A model generated the notes under the pieces. The model did no database searches and was not told the origin of the DNA. It saw only the letters and a list, made by a program, of their open reading frames with translations. Made by a program: the position numbers and the translations under genes. This document shows, piece by piece, positions 36,645 through 45,527 of a DNA stretch of 64,000 bases. How positions within the stretch are numbered: the first letter of the stretch is position 1; the number at the start of each line of letters is the position of its first letter. This stretch comes from Candidatus Hydrogenedentota bacterium. Lineage in GTDB: Bacteria; Hydrogenedentota; Hydrogenedentia; Hydrogenedentales; JAEUWI01. The DNA lies in the NCBI GenBank assembly GCA_016182605.1, contig JACPGE010000070.1:1-64000 (forward strand), read 5' to 3'.

Positions 36645-37570
36645 TCGAGGGTTCTCCAGTCCATCCCATGCGGCACGATGGGCGGCGCCTTGCCGGCCAG
36701 AGCGGCCGGCGTGGTTCCTGCCTCCGCACTGTTCGAGGCCTGCCGCACCTTGGCCAGTTCTGCCTGCACCTCATCCAGTTCCGCGAGCAGGGCCGCGTTG
36801 TCTTCGCGCACCTGCTGCAGCGCCTCGGCCATGATCAGGTTCGCCTCGCGCATCCGCGCAATCTCCGCCTCCAGACCGTGAAACAACGCTGTCGCATCGG
36901 CGCCCGTATCCTGGGCTTTTGTCTGCGCCGGTTCCAACAGCCCTTCGCCCTCCACCTCGGGCGCCTCCTGCTCCAAGACCTGAACCTCAATATCGTCGAA
37001 CCAGGCCGTGCCTGTGCCGAGCAGCACACACCGCAACGTGAGAAAATCGGTTCCCTCGGGGATTTCCGCCGTCATGCGGATCGCCTCCCACTCCCGGTTG
37101 CCGTACATGGGCGTTTCCGCGCTGGTCGTATGCGTCTTCAGCACGCCCCACGGCGCGCGCCGCCAGCATTGGAGCCACAATGCGGCCTCCGTGGCGCCCT
37201 CGGTCTTTATCCAGCCTGAAACCTGCAGCGTCTGCCCGGCCATTTCCGCCACGATGTTCTGGCTCCAGTTGTTTACCGGCTCCTTCGCGTAGGGCGTGGG
37301 CGTGTGCAGCATAACACTGAACTGGCCGCCATGGGCGGTTGAAGAGTAGGTACCCGAAGCGCCCTGGGCAGGGGAGACAAAAACTTTCCACTGATCCGGT
37401 TGATCGACCGTGAGCGACTCGAAATCTCCGTTGACCACCAAGTTGTCTTCCGCGTACGCGGCGCCCGCAAGCACAAGAGCGAGGCACAACACGGCCCGGA
37501 CGCAGCGAATGCCTGCCTGGAGCCCGGCGCTACCGGCTGCCCAGCGAGTTGTGAAGCCCGGAAAACTCAC
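36641..37570 (-). CDS. Exported carbohydrate-binding-like protein with coiled coil
   Basis: 309 residues. A signal peptide ends at AAYA (about 40). A beta-sandwich domain (about 42-200) begins NLVVNGDFES and includes GTAWFDDIEV, a pattern of CBM4/9-like or related carbohydrate-binding modules. A coiled coil of about 50 residues follows (about 230-285). The GTG start follows the pilT stop by a few bases. A role in surface binding or with a pilus is conceivable from position but not shown. Confidence 0.65.
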   Translation of the reverse strand: MSFPGFTTRWAAGSAGLQAGIRCVRAVLCLALVLAGAAYAEDNLVVNGDFESLTVDQPDQWKVFVSPAQGASGTYSSTAHGGQFSVMLHTPTPYAKEPVNNWSQNIVAEMAGQTLQVSGWIKTEGATEAALWLQCWRRAPWGVLKTHTTSAETPMYGNREWEAIRMTAEIPEGTDFLTLRCVLLGTGTAWFDDIEVQVLEQEAPEVEGEGLLEPAQTKAQDTGADATALFHGLEAEIARMREANLIMAEALQQVREDNAALLAELDEVQAELAKVRQASNSAEAGTTPAALAGKAPPIVPHGMDWRTLE

Positions 37571-37574
37571 CCAA

Positions 37575-38663
37575 TCAGGCGCCTCCCTTGCCCATGCCTT
37601 GCATGCGCAGCTTCAAGTCCTTGGCGCTTGTGGCATATCCCAGCGCGATTTCCGCGGTGATCGTGCCCGCCTTCCAATGATCGAAAAGCGCCATATCGAA
37701 GGTCTGCATGCCCCACTGATCCTTGCCCTCTTCGATCAAGCTCACAATGTCTTTGAAGGCCTTGCCCTTTTCGATGAACTCGCGCACCGTGCGCGTCCCC
37801 ATGAGAATCTCCGCCGCCACGGTCCGGCCCGTGCCGGCGGCCAGGGGTACGATGCGTTGCGAGATGACCCCGCGCAGCACGCTCGCCAATTGCTTGCGGA
37901 TCTGGATCTGCTGGTGCGGCTCGAAGAAGTCCAGGATACGGTTCAGGGTTTCCACGGCGTCCACCGTGTGCAGGGTCGAGAATACGAGGTGGCCCGTTTC
38001 CGCCGAGGCCAGCGCCGTCCGCACGGTCTCCGCGTCGCGCATTTCCCCGATGAGAATCACGTCCGGGTCCTGGCGCAATGCCCCGCGCAACGCGTTCGCA
38101 AAAGAGAGGGTGTCGTGCCCGACTTCGCGCTGCGTCACAATGCCCATCTTGTCGGAGTGCGCAAATTCCAAAGGGTCTTCCACCGTCACGATATGCACCG
38201 GGCGGTAGGTGTTGATGGCGTCGATCAGCGCGGCGAGCGAGGTGGATTTGCCGCTCCCCGTAGGCCCCGTCACCAGCACCAGACCGTTTTTGAGCACGCA
38301 AAGCTTTTTCAACACGCCGGGAAGCTGCAGCTCGTCGATGGTCTTGATCACCAGCGGGATGAGACGCAGCACGATGCGCGTGTCCCCATCGTCGCGGCAT
38401 ACGTTGACGCGGAACCGGGCTATGTCTTCAAACATGAAGGAATTGTCGAGTTCCATCACTTTTTGAAATTTCGTGATATCCTGCGCATCCGCCAGATCGC
38501 GAAGGTAGGTTTGCATGTCCTCCTCCTGCAGCGCCGGCTGGCCCTCGATGCGCCTCAGATCGCCGTCGATCCGCAGGATCGGCGGATTGTCCACCTTCAG
38601 GTGAATGTCGGAAGCGTTCTTGTCCCGCGCTTCGAGCATCAAGTCGTGCATGGTCATCGCCAT
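37575..38663 (-). CDS. pilT: Type IV pilus retraction ATPase (PilT family)
   Basis: 362 residues, typical for PilT/PilU. Motifs: N-terminal ASDIHLKV, Walker A GPTGSGKST (133-141), Asp box VTVEDPLEF, Walker B ILIGEMRD, His box STLHTVDA. It powers pilus retraction in twitching motility; PilU-like function is also possible. No other pilus genes are in the window. ATG start with AAGGAG 10 bp upstream. Confidence 0.93.
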   Translation of the reverse strand: MAMTMHDLMLEARDKNASDIHLKVDNPPILRIDGDLRRIEGQPALQEEDMQTYLRDLADAQDITKFQKVMELDNSFMFEDIARFRVNVCRDDGDTRIVLRLIPLVIKTIDELQLPGVLKKLCVLKNGLVLVTGPTGSGKSTSLAALIDAINTYRPVHIVTVEDPLEFAHSDKMGIVTQREVGHDTLSFANALRGALRQDPDVILIGEMRDAETVRTALASAETGHLVFSTLHTVDAVETLNRILDFFEPHQQIQIRKQLASVLRGVISQRIVPLAAGTGRTVAAEILMGTRTVREFIEKGKAFKDIVSLIEEGKDQWGMQTFDMALFDHWKAGTITAEIALGYATSAKDLKLRMQGMGKGGA

Positions 38664-38753
38664 GATCCGCGTTCTCCTTCTTCAGCACATCCCTTCAACC
38701 CGGGCACATATCCCGCCCCGCCAGCATACTCCGCCCCGCCGCCCGCCGCAAAC

Positions 38754-39587
38754 TCACTCCGTGCCGCCTGCACGCGGGTAGGGGCTGATCCCCTCATCCA
38801 AGGATTTTTCATAGTCTTCCGACATCAGTGCCCGGCTGCCAAGCAGTTGCAGCATCGGGTTGGACTGTTTCCCGCAAAATCCAAGTGAATTGTGGCGCCG
38901 CCAGCCTTCCGCGTTCTTGAACGCAAAGGACCAGCGCCCCACCTCCCGCGACATCTCCTCCATCGTGTCCAGGTAACTGTCGATGCCCTGGGTCTTGTCG
39001 AGCCACTGCTTCTGGCTCTTGTGGCTCGCCAGCGCCTTCTTCTTCTCTTCCACCACCGCCGAAATGTCCACAAACATCTCCGGCTGTACCGCCCGCCCAA
39101 GACCATCCCGCAGCCCGTACGGCAGCGCGTGGTAGAGCGTCACATCTTCATAATAGGGGTTGCGCGGCGGCACCGTGATGTAGTTCGGCATGGCCCGCAC
39201 AAAGGCCGCCGTAACGGAAATGCGGCAGGCAATCATGTGATCTTCCATGTAGTCTTCCGGGGAATGGATCAGCAGGATGCTGGGCCGCACCTGGCGCACC
39301 ACGCTCGCCACCTTCTCGATATACTCCGGACGGTAAACCAGCTCGACATCGTTGCAGATGGGCGGGTGCAGTTCCGCATGCAGGCGGCGCGCGGCTTCCT
39401 GCGCCTCGTCCTGCCGCCGCTGGGCGATCATCTTCGGGCTTTCCGTCTGCGATCCCAGGCAGCCGTTGCACAGGTTCATCATATGCAGATCGCAGCCCAG
39501 TTGATGGAGCAGAACCATCGTGCCTGCCATCATGAACTCAATATCATCGGGATGCGCGGCAATGGCCAAAACTATGGGTTTACTCAT
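38754..39587 (-). CDS. PIG-L family (LmbE-like) deacetylase
   Basis: 277 residues. The zinc motif AAHPDDIE (9-16) and the downstream HSPEDYMEDH match the GlcNAc-PI / bacillithiol deacetylase fold, which removes acetyl from N-acetylglucosamine-type substrates. The substrate here is unknown. ATG 39587 starts the conserved region; GGAG lies 12 bp upstream. A second PIG-L protein is at 59675. Confidence 0.88.
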   Translation of the reverse strand: MSKPIVLAIAAHPDDIEFMMAGTMVLLHQLGCDLHMMNLCNGCLGSQTESPKMIAQRRQDEAQEAARRLHAELHPPICNDVELVYRPEYIEKVASVVRQVRPSILLIHSPEDYMEDHMIACRISVTAAFVRAMPNYITVPPRNPYYEDVTLYHALPYGLRDGLGRAVQPEMFVDISAVVEEKKKALASHKSQKQWLDKTQGIDSYLDTMEEMSREVGRWSFAFKNAEGWRRHNSLGFCGKQSNPMLQLLGSRALMSEDYEKSLDEGISPYPRAGGTE

Positions 39588-39826
39588 GGGGATATCGTGC
39601 TCCTCTCCACACGCCCGCATGACTACCCGGGGCGCGGGATACCCCTATGTGTACCACGCGAGCCCCCGGCACAGTCAATGTTTGGCTGAAGATCGGGCAA
39701 AATGGGTGAAATGGAAGCTAAACATGCCGTAAAACCAGATACGAATGCTAAGGAGACCCTTGTCACACGGCCAGCGGCTGGCAGCGCTTGGCGCCAGCTT
39801 GTAAATCTACTACACCAGGGTCCGCA

Positions 39827-39856
39827 TTGACTGGCGCGGGAGTGGTTCGCTACGCT
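39827..39856 (+). promoter_or_regulatory. Candidate sigma70 promoter of the lipoprotein-sulfatase pair
   Basis: TTGACT at 39827-39832, 18 bp, TACGCT at 39851-39856, about 85 bp before the lipoprotein start. The rest of the gap from 39588 holds nothing else I can support. Confidence 0.5.
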
Positions 39857-39940
39857 AGAGCGGAATGATTGCGGCGCCTGTAACCCTCCTTGGGGCGGGC
39901 ACGTTATCTCATAGCCGGAACTGCTGGAGAATCCCATCTT

Positions 39941-40378
39941 ATGAAAAGCTTGGCGCCATATTTGGCCCTGCTCAGCGTGACCCTGATACTTGGCGGCTGC
40001 AACACCCTGGCCAGTGCCCCCGAATTCCGGGGCGCCAAGATCAGTCCAGACCAACTGTACCCCGGTGATTCGGCCCTGATTACCGTGGAGGTGAAGGATC
40101 GCGAGGCCATTATCCAGCGTATCGAGGGTGTGGTGAAGGAGGATCCGCGGATTACGTTCAAACTGCGCGACGATGGCGTGGATCCCGATGAGAAGGCCGG
40201 GGATGGCATCTGGACCTTGCGGGTAGACGTGCCGCCCGTGGCGCCCTCCGGGGAGTTTCTCCTGGAGTTCACGGCCTATTCCTCCGGCGGCTACCCCGTG
40301 GAAGTGCACGACGCGAACAAGAACGTCGTGCCCCTGAAGGATTCGCTTCCGATCGTCATCCAATACAAAGAGCAGTGA
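39941..40378 (+). CDS. Small lipoprotein
   Basis: 145 residues. The signal peptide ends in a lipobox, LGGC with Cys20. The mature part is one predicted beta-sandwich (KISPDQLYPGDSALITVEV, DDGVDPDEKAGDGIWTL), resembling a CHRD- or Ig-like extracellular domain; the GDGxW motif is common in such modules. ATG with GGAG upstream. Three bases separate its stop from the ATG of the sulfatase-like gene, so they are probably co-translated. Confidence 0.75.
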   Translation: MKSLAPYLALLSVTLILGGCNTLASAPEFRGAKISPDQLYPGDSALITVEVKDREAIIQRIEGVVKEDPRITFKLRDDGVDPDEKAGDGIWTLRVDVPPVAPSGEFLLEFTAYSSGGYPVEVHDANKNVVPLKDSLPIVIQYKEQ

Positions 40379-40380
40379 CC

Positions 40381-41679
40381 ATGCGTTGTTTCTGGATTTT
40401 TCTGGCCGTGGCCCTCGCCGCGGCCTTTTCCACTTGGGCACAGCCAGACGCGCCGCACCCCAATGTGTTGCTGCTCAGCGTGGACACCCTGCGCGCGGAT
40501 CGCCTGGGCTGTTATGGCCACCCCCTGCCCACAAGCCCAAATCTCGACCGGCTCGCGAGCGAGGGAATACGGTTTGAAAACATGATCTGTGAGATTCCCC
40601 TCACCAACCCGTCATTCGGCGCCATGCTCTCGTCCCGCTACCCGCGCGCCACGGGGACCACGCGCAACGGCCTGCCCATGCCCGGGGCCCTGCCCCTGGC
40701 GACGGAGCGCTTTCAGGCCGCGGGTTACGCCACCTTTAGTGTGCAGAGCAACTGGACATTGAAGAAGAAATTGTCGGGTCTGGATCGGGGCTTCGATACC
40801 TATGATGATGGTTTTCACGAGAAACGCTGGGGCTTCCTCAAGCCGGAGCGCGGCGGCAAACAGGTGACCGACCGGGCATTGGCTTTGCTGGCGGAACAAC
40901 GCCCGGATCGCCCTTTTTTTGCTTGGGTCCACTACTCCGATCCCCATGCGCCCTACGAGCTGCACAAAGACTTCAATGTGCACCAGAAGAAGACATGGCG
41001 CCTGAACAAGGAGGAGAAGGTACGCGCCCGCTACGACTCGGAGGTGGCCTTCACCGATGCCCAGATCGGCCGCCTGCTTCAGGCGCTGCCGGAGAACACC
41101 TACGTGGTCTTTGTGGGCGATCATGGCGAAAGCCTCTATGAACACGACTATCTCGGCCACGGCCGCCGCGTTCACCAGACCAACCTGCACGTGCCCCTCA
41201 TTCTCCACGGACCGGGGATCGAAGCCGCACGCAGCAGCCTGCCGGTGCGCGGTGTGGACGTGGGGCCGACGCTGCTGGCCCTGGCAGGGCTGGAGCCCCT
41301 CCCGGACGCCTCCGGCCTGCCGGTCTTGTCGGGCGCCATCGCACCCGATCGTGTGCGCGTGGTGGAGACCTACGGCGGCGCCGTGCCGAATCTGCCGGGG
41401 GCGAAGGCGCTTATGGCGGGAGCCGGGGCCATGCGGCAAGCAGTACTATCGAACGGCTGGAAATTGATCGCCGACGGCCGCAAGGAACAGCTTTTTCACC
41501 TGCCGCAAGACCCGGGGGAATTGACGGACCTGCACGTACAGGAAGCCGCCCAGACAGAACGGTTGCGGGGCTTGCTGACCGCCTGGGACCAGGCCGTGGT
41601 TCCGGTGAAGGGGGGCGATGGCGCCGCACTCACCCAGGATGACGTGGATGCCCTGCGCAGTCTGGGATACGTCGAGTAG
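40381..41679 (+). CDS. Sulfatase-fold hydrolase lacking the formylglycine motif
   Basis: 432 residues, signal peptide ending at STWAQ. The alkaline-phosphatase/sulfatase metal site is clear: VDTLRADRLGCYG (Asp35 region), FAWVHYSDPHAPYE, and VGDHGESLYEHDYLGHG. Where sulfatases have C/S-x-P-x-R, this protein has LTNPSF with Thr75, so it cannot form formylglycine at that site. It may be a phosphodiesterase or phosphotransferase of the same fold. A GTG six bases upstream is an alternative start. Confidence 0.8.
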   Translation: MRCFWIFLAVALAAAFSTWAQPDAPHPNVLLLSVDTLRADRLGCYGHPLPTSPNLDRLASEGIRFENMICEIPLTNPSFGAMLSSRYPRATGTTRNGLPMPGALPLATERFQAAGYATFSVQSNWTLKKKLSGLDRGFDTYDDGFHEKRWGFLKPERGGKQVTDRALALLAEQRPDRPFFAWVHYSDPHAPYELHKDFNVHQKKTWRLNKEEKVRARYDSEVAFTDAQIGRLLQALPENTYVVFVGDHGESLYEHDYLGHGRRVHQTNLHVPLILHGPGIEAARSSLPVRGVDVGPTLLALAGLEPLPDASGLPVLSGAIAPDRVRVVETYGGAVPNLPGAKALMAGAGAMRQAVLSNGWKLIADGRKEQLFHLPQDPGELTDLHVQEAAQTERLRGLLTAWDQAVVPVKGGDGAALTQDDVDALRSLGYVE

Positions 41680-41685
41680 CCCCGC

Positions 41686-42693
41686 CTACTTCTTGGCCTT
41701 GGCGCCGCCCATCATGGTGACGAAGAGGCGCAAGAGCCGCGGATCGAGTTCGTGGCGCATTTCACCATTCATGATTTTCAGCGCGTCAAAGGTGTTGCGC
41801 GCCTTCTGGTGGTGCCGGTCCGTGGTCAGCGCGTCGAAAACATCTGCGATGGTGACCATGCGCACGAAGACCGATATCTGATCGCCTTCCAGATGATCGG
41901 GATACCCCGTGCCATCGAGTTTCTCATGGTGGTGGTTGATGATGTCGAGCGCGATTTCACCAAGCGATCCCGATTTTTGCACCAGCACCAGGCCCTTTTT
42001 CGCGTGCTCCTGCACCTGGCGCCACTCGTCGGCGTTCAACGAATCCCGCTTGTTCACCAGTTCCGGATCCAGGGCGCTTTTCCCCACGTCGTGCAGCAGC
42101 GCGCCGTTGGCGATCTCCCGCAGCGTCGCCTTGTCGCGATGCCCCGCCTCCATGGCCAGCGCCACACTGTAGGCCACCACGTTCACACTGTGCGTGTAGA
42201 GATAATAGTCGCAGGAGATGGTTCGGAGCAGATGCTCCAGGAGAAAGTCGTCCCGCGACATGAAGTCCACCGTGTGGCCCACGATTTTTTTTCCGTGCTC
42301 GATATGCTCCCGCGATGAGGGATTGCCCAGCACATCCTCCACCACGGCCTGCGCGGAGTCGTAGAGGATGACCGATTTGTCGCGCACCGTGAGGTGCTTG
42401 TCGTCCAGAATCTGGTACAGGTGCTCCGCCAGATAGCGGCTGTAGGCCGAACGCTCTTCGTCTCGAATGAAGAGCTGGCGCACCCGGTTCTCGCGAAGCC
42501 TGTCCAGCGCCGCCTGGCCAAAGGTCACGTTCTTTTCACAGTAGAGCACGAAGGGCTGATCGATGCTCGGCCGGAAATACAGGCTGAAGCGGGGCACACT
42601 GTCAATGCGCAACGACGCCAACTGGATCGGAAAGAAGCGTTTCCCGCCCTGGAGTATGGGCTCCTGGCTCACAGGCGATTGGGGTGAAGCCAC
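41686..42693 (-). CDS. HD-GYP domain protein (probable c-di-GMP phosphodiesterase)
   Basis: 335 residues. An N-terminal region of about 140 residues is followed by an HD-GYP domain: LLHDVGKS (HD pair) and HHHEKLDGTGYP (GYP motif). HD-GYP enzymes hydrolyse cyclic di-GMP. No receiver or membrane part is visible. GTG start with GAAGGA 8 bp upstream. Convergent with the sulfatase-like gene. Confidence 0.88.
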   Translation of the reverse strand: MASPQSPVSQEPILQGGKRFFPIQLASLRIDSVPRFSLYFRPSIDQPFVLYCEKNVTFGQAALDRLRENRVRQLFIRDEERSAYSRYLAEHLYQILDDKHLTVRDKSVILYDSAQAVVEDVLGNPSSREHIEHGKKIVGHTVDFMSRDDFLLEHLLRTISCDYYLYTHSVNVVAYSVALAMEAGHRDKATLREIANGALLHDVGKSALDPELVNKRDSLNADEWRQVQEHAKKGLVLVQKSGSLGEIALDIINHHHEKLDGTGYPDHLEGDQISVFVRMVTIADVFDALTTDRHHQKARNTFDALKIMNGEMRHELDPRLLRLFVTMMGGAKAKK

Positions 42694-42744
42694 CGTTTCA
42701 GTCCTTCGTTCCGTTGGCGGACGCCACAGTTCCGGCGAAAGCGA

Positions 42745-44265
42745 TCATGAGGTGATCTCTTTGCGGGTGCGTACGCGAAGCATCTTGATGTCATGAATGT
42801 GAAAATCCGAGACCGACTCAATGAGAATCTCGCGCTCGAACTTCTGGGCAATATCATCGAGCAGGGCTTTGTTTTCCATGCGCAGGCGGCGTGCCACGTC
42901 GGGGTGCACTTGTAGAATGATCTGCTTCTCCTTGGAAATGCAGAACAGGCTCTGGAGCTGCCGCAGCGTGTCGAAGGTCACCGTGGTCACCGAGCGCACC
43001 ACGCCGCTGCCTTCGCAATAGGGGCAGGGCTGGGAGAGGGCCTTCACTATATTGTGTTTCACGCGCTTGCGCGTCATCTCGATAAGACCCAGCTCGCTCA
43101 CTTCGGAAATGGATGTCCTCGCGCGGTCGTGCCTGAGGCTCTCTTCAAGACGCTGAATCAGCTTGCGCTTGTTCCGCTCCACCTGCATGTCGATAAAGTC
43201 GCACACGATGATGCCGCCCATGTCGCGCAGCCGCACCTGCCGCGCAATCTCTTCGGCCGCCTCCATGTTCGTGTGAAAGACCGTGTCTTCAAGCTGTTTC
43301 TTGCCCGTGAACTTCCCCGTGTTCACGTCGATCGCGATGAGCGCCTCGGTCTGATCGATGCAGATATAACCGCCGCTCTTCAGGTTCACCTTGCGGCGGA
43401 GCGCCTTCGTGATCTCGTTCTCAATGCCCATCTTGTCGTATATGGGGCGCTTGAGCTTGTACAGGCGCACCTTCTTCTCGAGCCCAGGCTCGAAGGTCTC
43501 CAGAAAACTGACGATCCGGCCGTAACTCGTTTCGTCGTCCACCACCAGCTTGTCGATGTCCGAGGTAAACTGATCGCGCACACAGCGCAGCACGGGCCCC
43601 ATGTCTTCGCGCAGCAGTCCGGGCCGGGTCAATGTCTCGTACTTGTCCTTCACCTTGTCCCACACGCGGGAGAGGTAGCGCGCATCGGCCTGGAAGTCCG
43701 CCTTCTTGCAGCCTTCTCCCGCGGTACGGGTGATGAGGCCCACGCCCTTCGGGCGCACGCTGCGCAGTATCTTCTTGAGCCGGTCGCGTTCTTCTTCGGA
43801 TTCAATCTTCCGCGACACGCCCAGGGAACTTGTGGTGGGCATGAGCACGGTATAGCGCCCGGGAATGGTGATAAAGTTGGTGAGCCGCGGCCCCTTCGTG
43901 CCCAACTGGTCTTTCACCACCTGCACCATGATGTACTGATTCACCTTGAGCATGGTTTCGATGGGTTGCTGGCGCGCGCGCTGTGCGCGGGTGCGGGCGC
44001 GCGGGGCGCCGTCTTCCAGCGTGATGTCGCCCGTGCCTTCCGCGCCGGCAATATCGGAAACGTAAAGAAACCCGTTCTTTTCAAAACCAATATCGACAAA
44101 TGCGGCCTGGATGCCGGGAATCACCGAGTCGACGCGGCCTTTGTAGATATTGCCTACAATACTGCGATCTTCTTCGCGCTCGATGATGAGTTCCGCGAGC
44201 CGCTTGTCCTCCAGGAGGGCAATGCGGGTTTCCTGCGGATTGACGTTTATGACAAATTCTTTCAT
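42745..44265 (-). CDS. rng: Ribonuclease G / E family endoribonuclease
   Basis: 506 residues, RNase G length. Parts: S1 domain (YKGRVDSVIPGIQAAFVDIG, about 40-75), DNase I-like catalytic part with two metal aspartates (LIAIDVNTGKF and IIVCDFIDM), and zinc-link CPYCEGSG. RNase G matures 16S rRNA and degrades mRNA. ATG 44265 with AAGGAT upstream. It closes the rod-shape operon, as in E. coli, where rng lies near mreBCD. Confidence 0.94.
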   Translation of the reverse strand: MKEFVINVNPQETRIALLEDKRLAELIIEREEDRSIVGNIYKGRVDSVIPGIQAAFVDIGFEKNGFLYVSDIAGAEGTGDITLEDGAPRARTRAQRARQQPIETMLKVNQYIMVQVVKDQLGTKGPRLTNFITIPGRYTVLMPTTSSLGVSRKIESEEERDRLKKILRSVRPKGVGLITRTAGEGCKKADFQADARYLSRVWDKVKDKYETLTRPGLLREDMGPVLRCVRDQFTSDIDKLVVDDETSYGRIVSFLETFEPGLEKKVRLYKLKRPIYDKMGIENEITKALRRKVNLKSGGYICIDQTEALIAIDVNTGKFTGKKQLEDTVFHTNMEAAEEIARQVRLRDMGGIIVCDFIDMQVERNKRKLIQRLEESLRHDRARTSISEVSELGLIEMTRKRVKHNIVKALSQPCPYCEGSGVVRSVTTVTFDTLRQLQSLFCISKEKQIILQVHPDVARRLRMENKALLDDIAQKFEREILIESVSDFHIHDIKMLRVRTRKEITS

Positions 44266-44287
44266 GGTATCCTTGGTGTACAGGTGC

Positions 44288-45523
44288 TTATCGCACGAGA
44301 ATTCTGCGCCGCATGGGCACACTGAGGAGAATCCCCACACAGGCCATCGTGGTCATGTAGAAGGATCCCCCGTAACTTAGAAAGGGCAGCGGTATGCCGG
44401 TGACCGGCATCAGCCCAACGGTAATGGCAATGTTGACGAAGACGTGGAAACACAATATGGTCACAATCCCCGCGGCCAGGAGGGTGCCCATCATATCCGG
44501 ACAATCCCGGGCGAACATGAGCCCGCGCAGCAGAAAGGCCGCAAACAGCCCGATTACGATGGCCCCACCGAGGAATCCCCGTTCTTCCGCCAGATGCGAA
44601 AAAATGAAATCGGTGTGGTACTCCGGAAGGTAGTTTAACCGGGTCTGCGTTCCTTTTAAATAGCCTTTTCCGGAGAGGCCCCCGCTGCCCACGGCAACCT
44701 TGCTCTGAATCGTTTGCCAGGCCCCGCCCTTCGGATCCGCTTCCGGGTTCAAGAAGGTGTAGATACGCATCTTCTGATGGTAGTACAACTCGTAGAACGG
44801 CTTTGGCGGCGGCATCTCCTCCGGATGCGCCTCATAGTAGGTGGCAGACTTCGGCTTGTCTTCCACCGGATCGAAGCCGTGCAATTGATACCACGCAAAC
44901 GGCACCACGCACAGCCCCGCCAGGATCACCAGCGACAGGTGCCAGAGGCGGCAGCCGGCCACAAAGAGCATGACCAGCGTCAATGGCCCGAGGCACGCCG
45001 CCGTACCCAGATTGGGCTGCTTCAGAATCAGCAGCATGGGCACCGCCATGATCAGGAACGTGGCCGCGAACCAGTGAAAACGGCGGATGCGCATGCCCAG
45101 CTTGGTGAGGTACCACGCAAGCACGTAGACCATCACCACCTTGGTCACTTCCGATGGCTGGATGCGGATTGGCCCCAGGACCAGCCAGCGCTCACTGCCG
45201 TTGACCACGCTGGCAAAGAACAACACGGCCACCAGCATCCCCACGGCCACCACGAACATGGCTGGCGCCAAACTCACCAGCACCCGGTAGTCCATCGAGA
45301 TGATGGCCGCGGCAATGGCGGCACCCGCGAAGAAGAACATGATCTGCTTGTAGAAATGCGCGTAGGTGTCGGAGGGCTCCGCACTGTACATGGTGACCCA
45401 GCCAATGCTTACCAACATCATTACGAAGACCGGCATCAAAAAGTCGATGCTCAGTACATTGCGTGGATTGATAATCCGTACCGACGCATTCTGTACGGTC
45501 ATGTCCCGCGCTGAAATCGCCAT
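44288..45523 (-). CDS. rodA: RodA peptidoglycan glycosyltransferase
   Basis: 411 residues with about ten hydrophobic helices; SEDS family. It polymerises lipid II in the elongasome with PBP2. The C-terminal signature GIPLPFLSYGGS is visible. Start at MAISARD has GGAGGGGAG upstream; the frame extends further but overlaps the upstream gene. Directly follows mrdA. Confidence 0.92.
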   Translation of the reverse strand: MAISARDMTVQNASVRIINPRNVLSIDFLMPVFVMMLVSIGWVTMYSAEPSDTYAHFYKQIMFFFAGAAIAAAIISMDYRVLVSLAPAMFVVAVGMLVAVLFFASVVNGSERWLVLGPIRIQPSEVTKVVMVYVLAWYLTKLGMRIRRFHWFAATFLIMAVPMLLILKQPNLGTAACLGPLTLVMLFVAGCRLWHLSLVILAGLCVVPFAWYQLHGFDPVEDKPKSATYYEAHPEEMPPPKPFYELYYHQKMRIYTFLNPEADPKGGAWQTIQSKVAVGSGGLSGKGYLKGTQTRLNYLPEYHTDFIFSHLAEERGFLGGAIVIGLFAAFLLRGLMFARDCPDMMGTLLAAGIVTILCFHVFVNIAITVGLMPVTGIPLPFLSYGGSFYMTTMACVGILLSVPMRRRILVR

Positions 45524-45527
45524 GGTC

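Noticed and set aside
43054-44325. 423-codon frame opposite rng
   Set aside because: RNase G motifs are unmistakable on the other strand.
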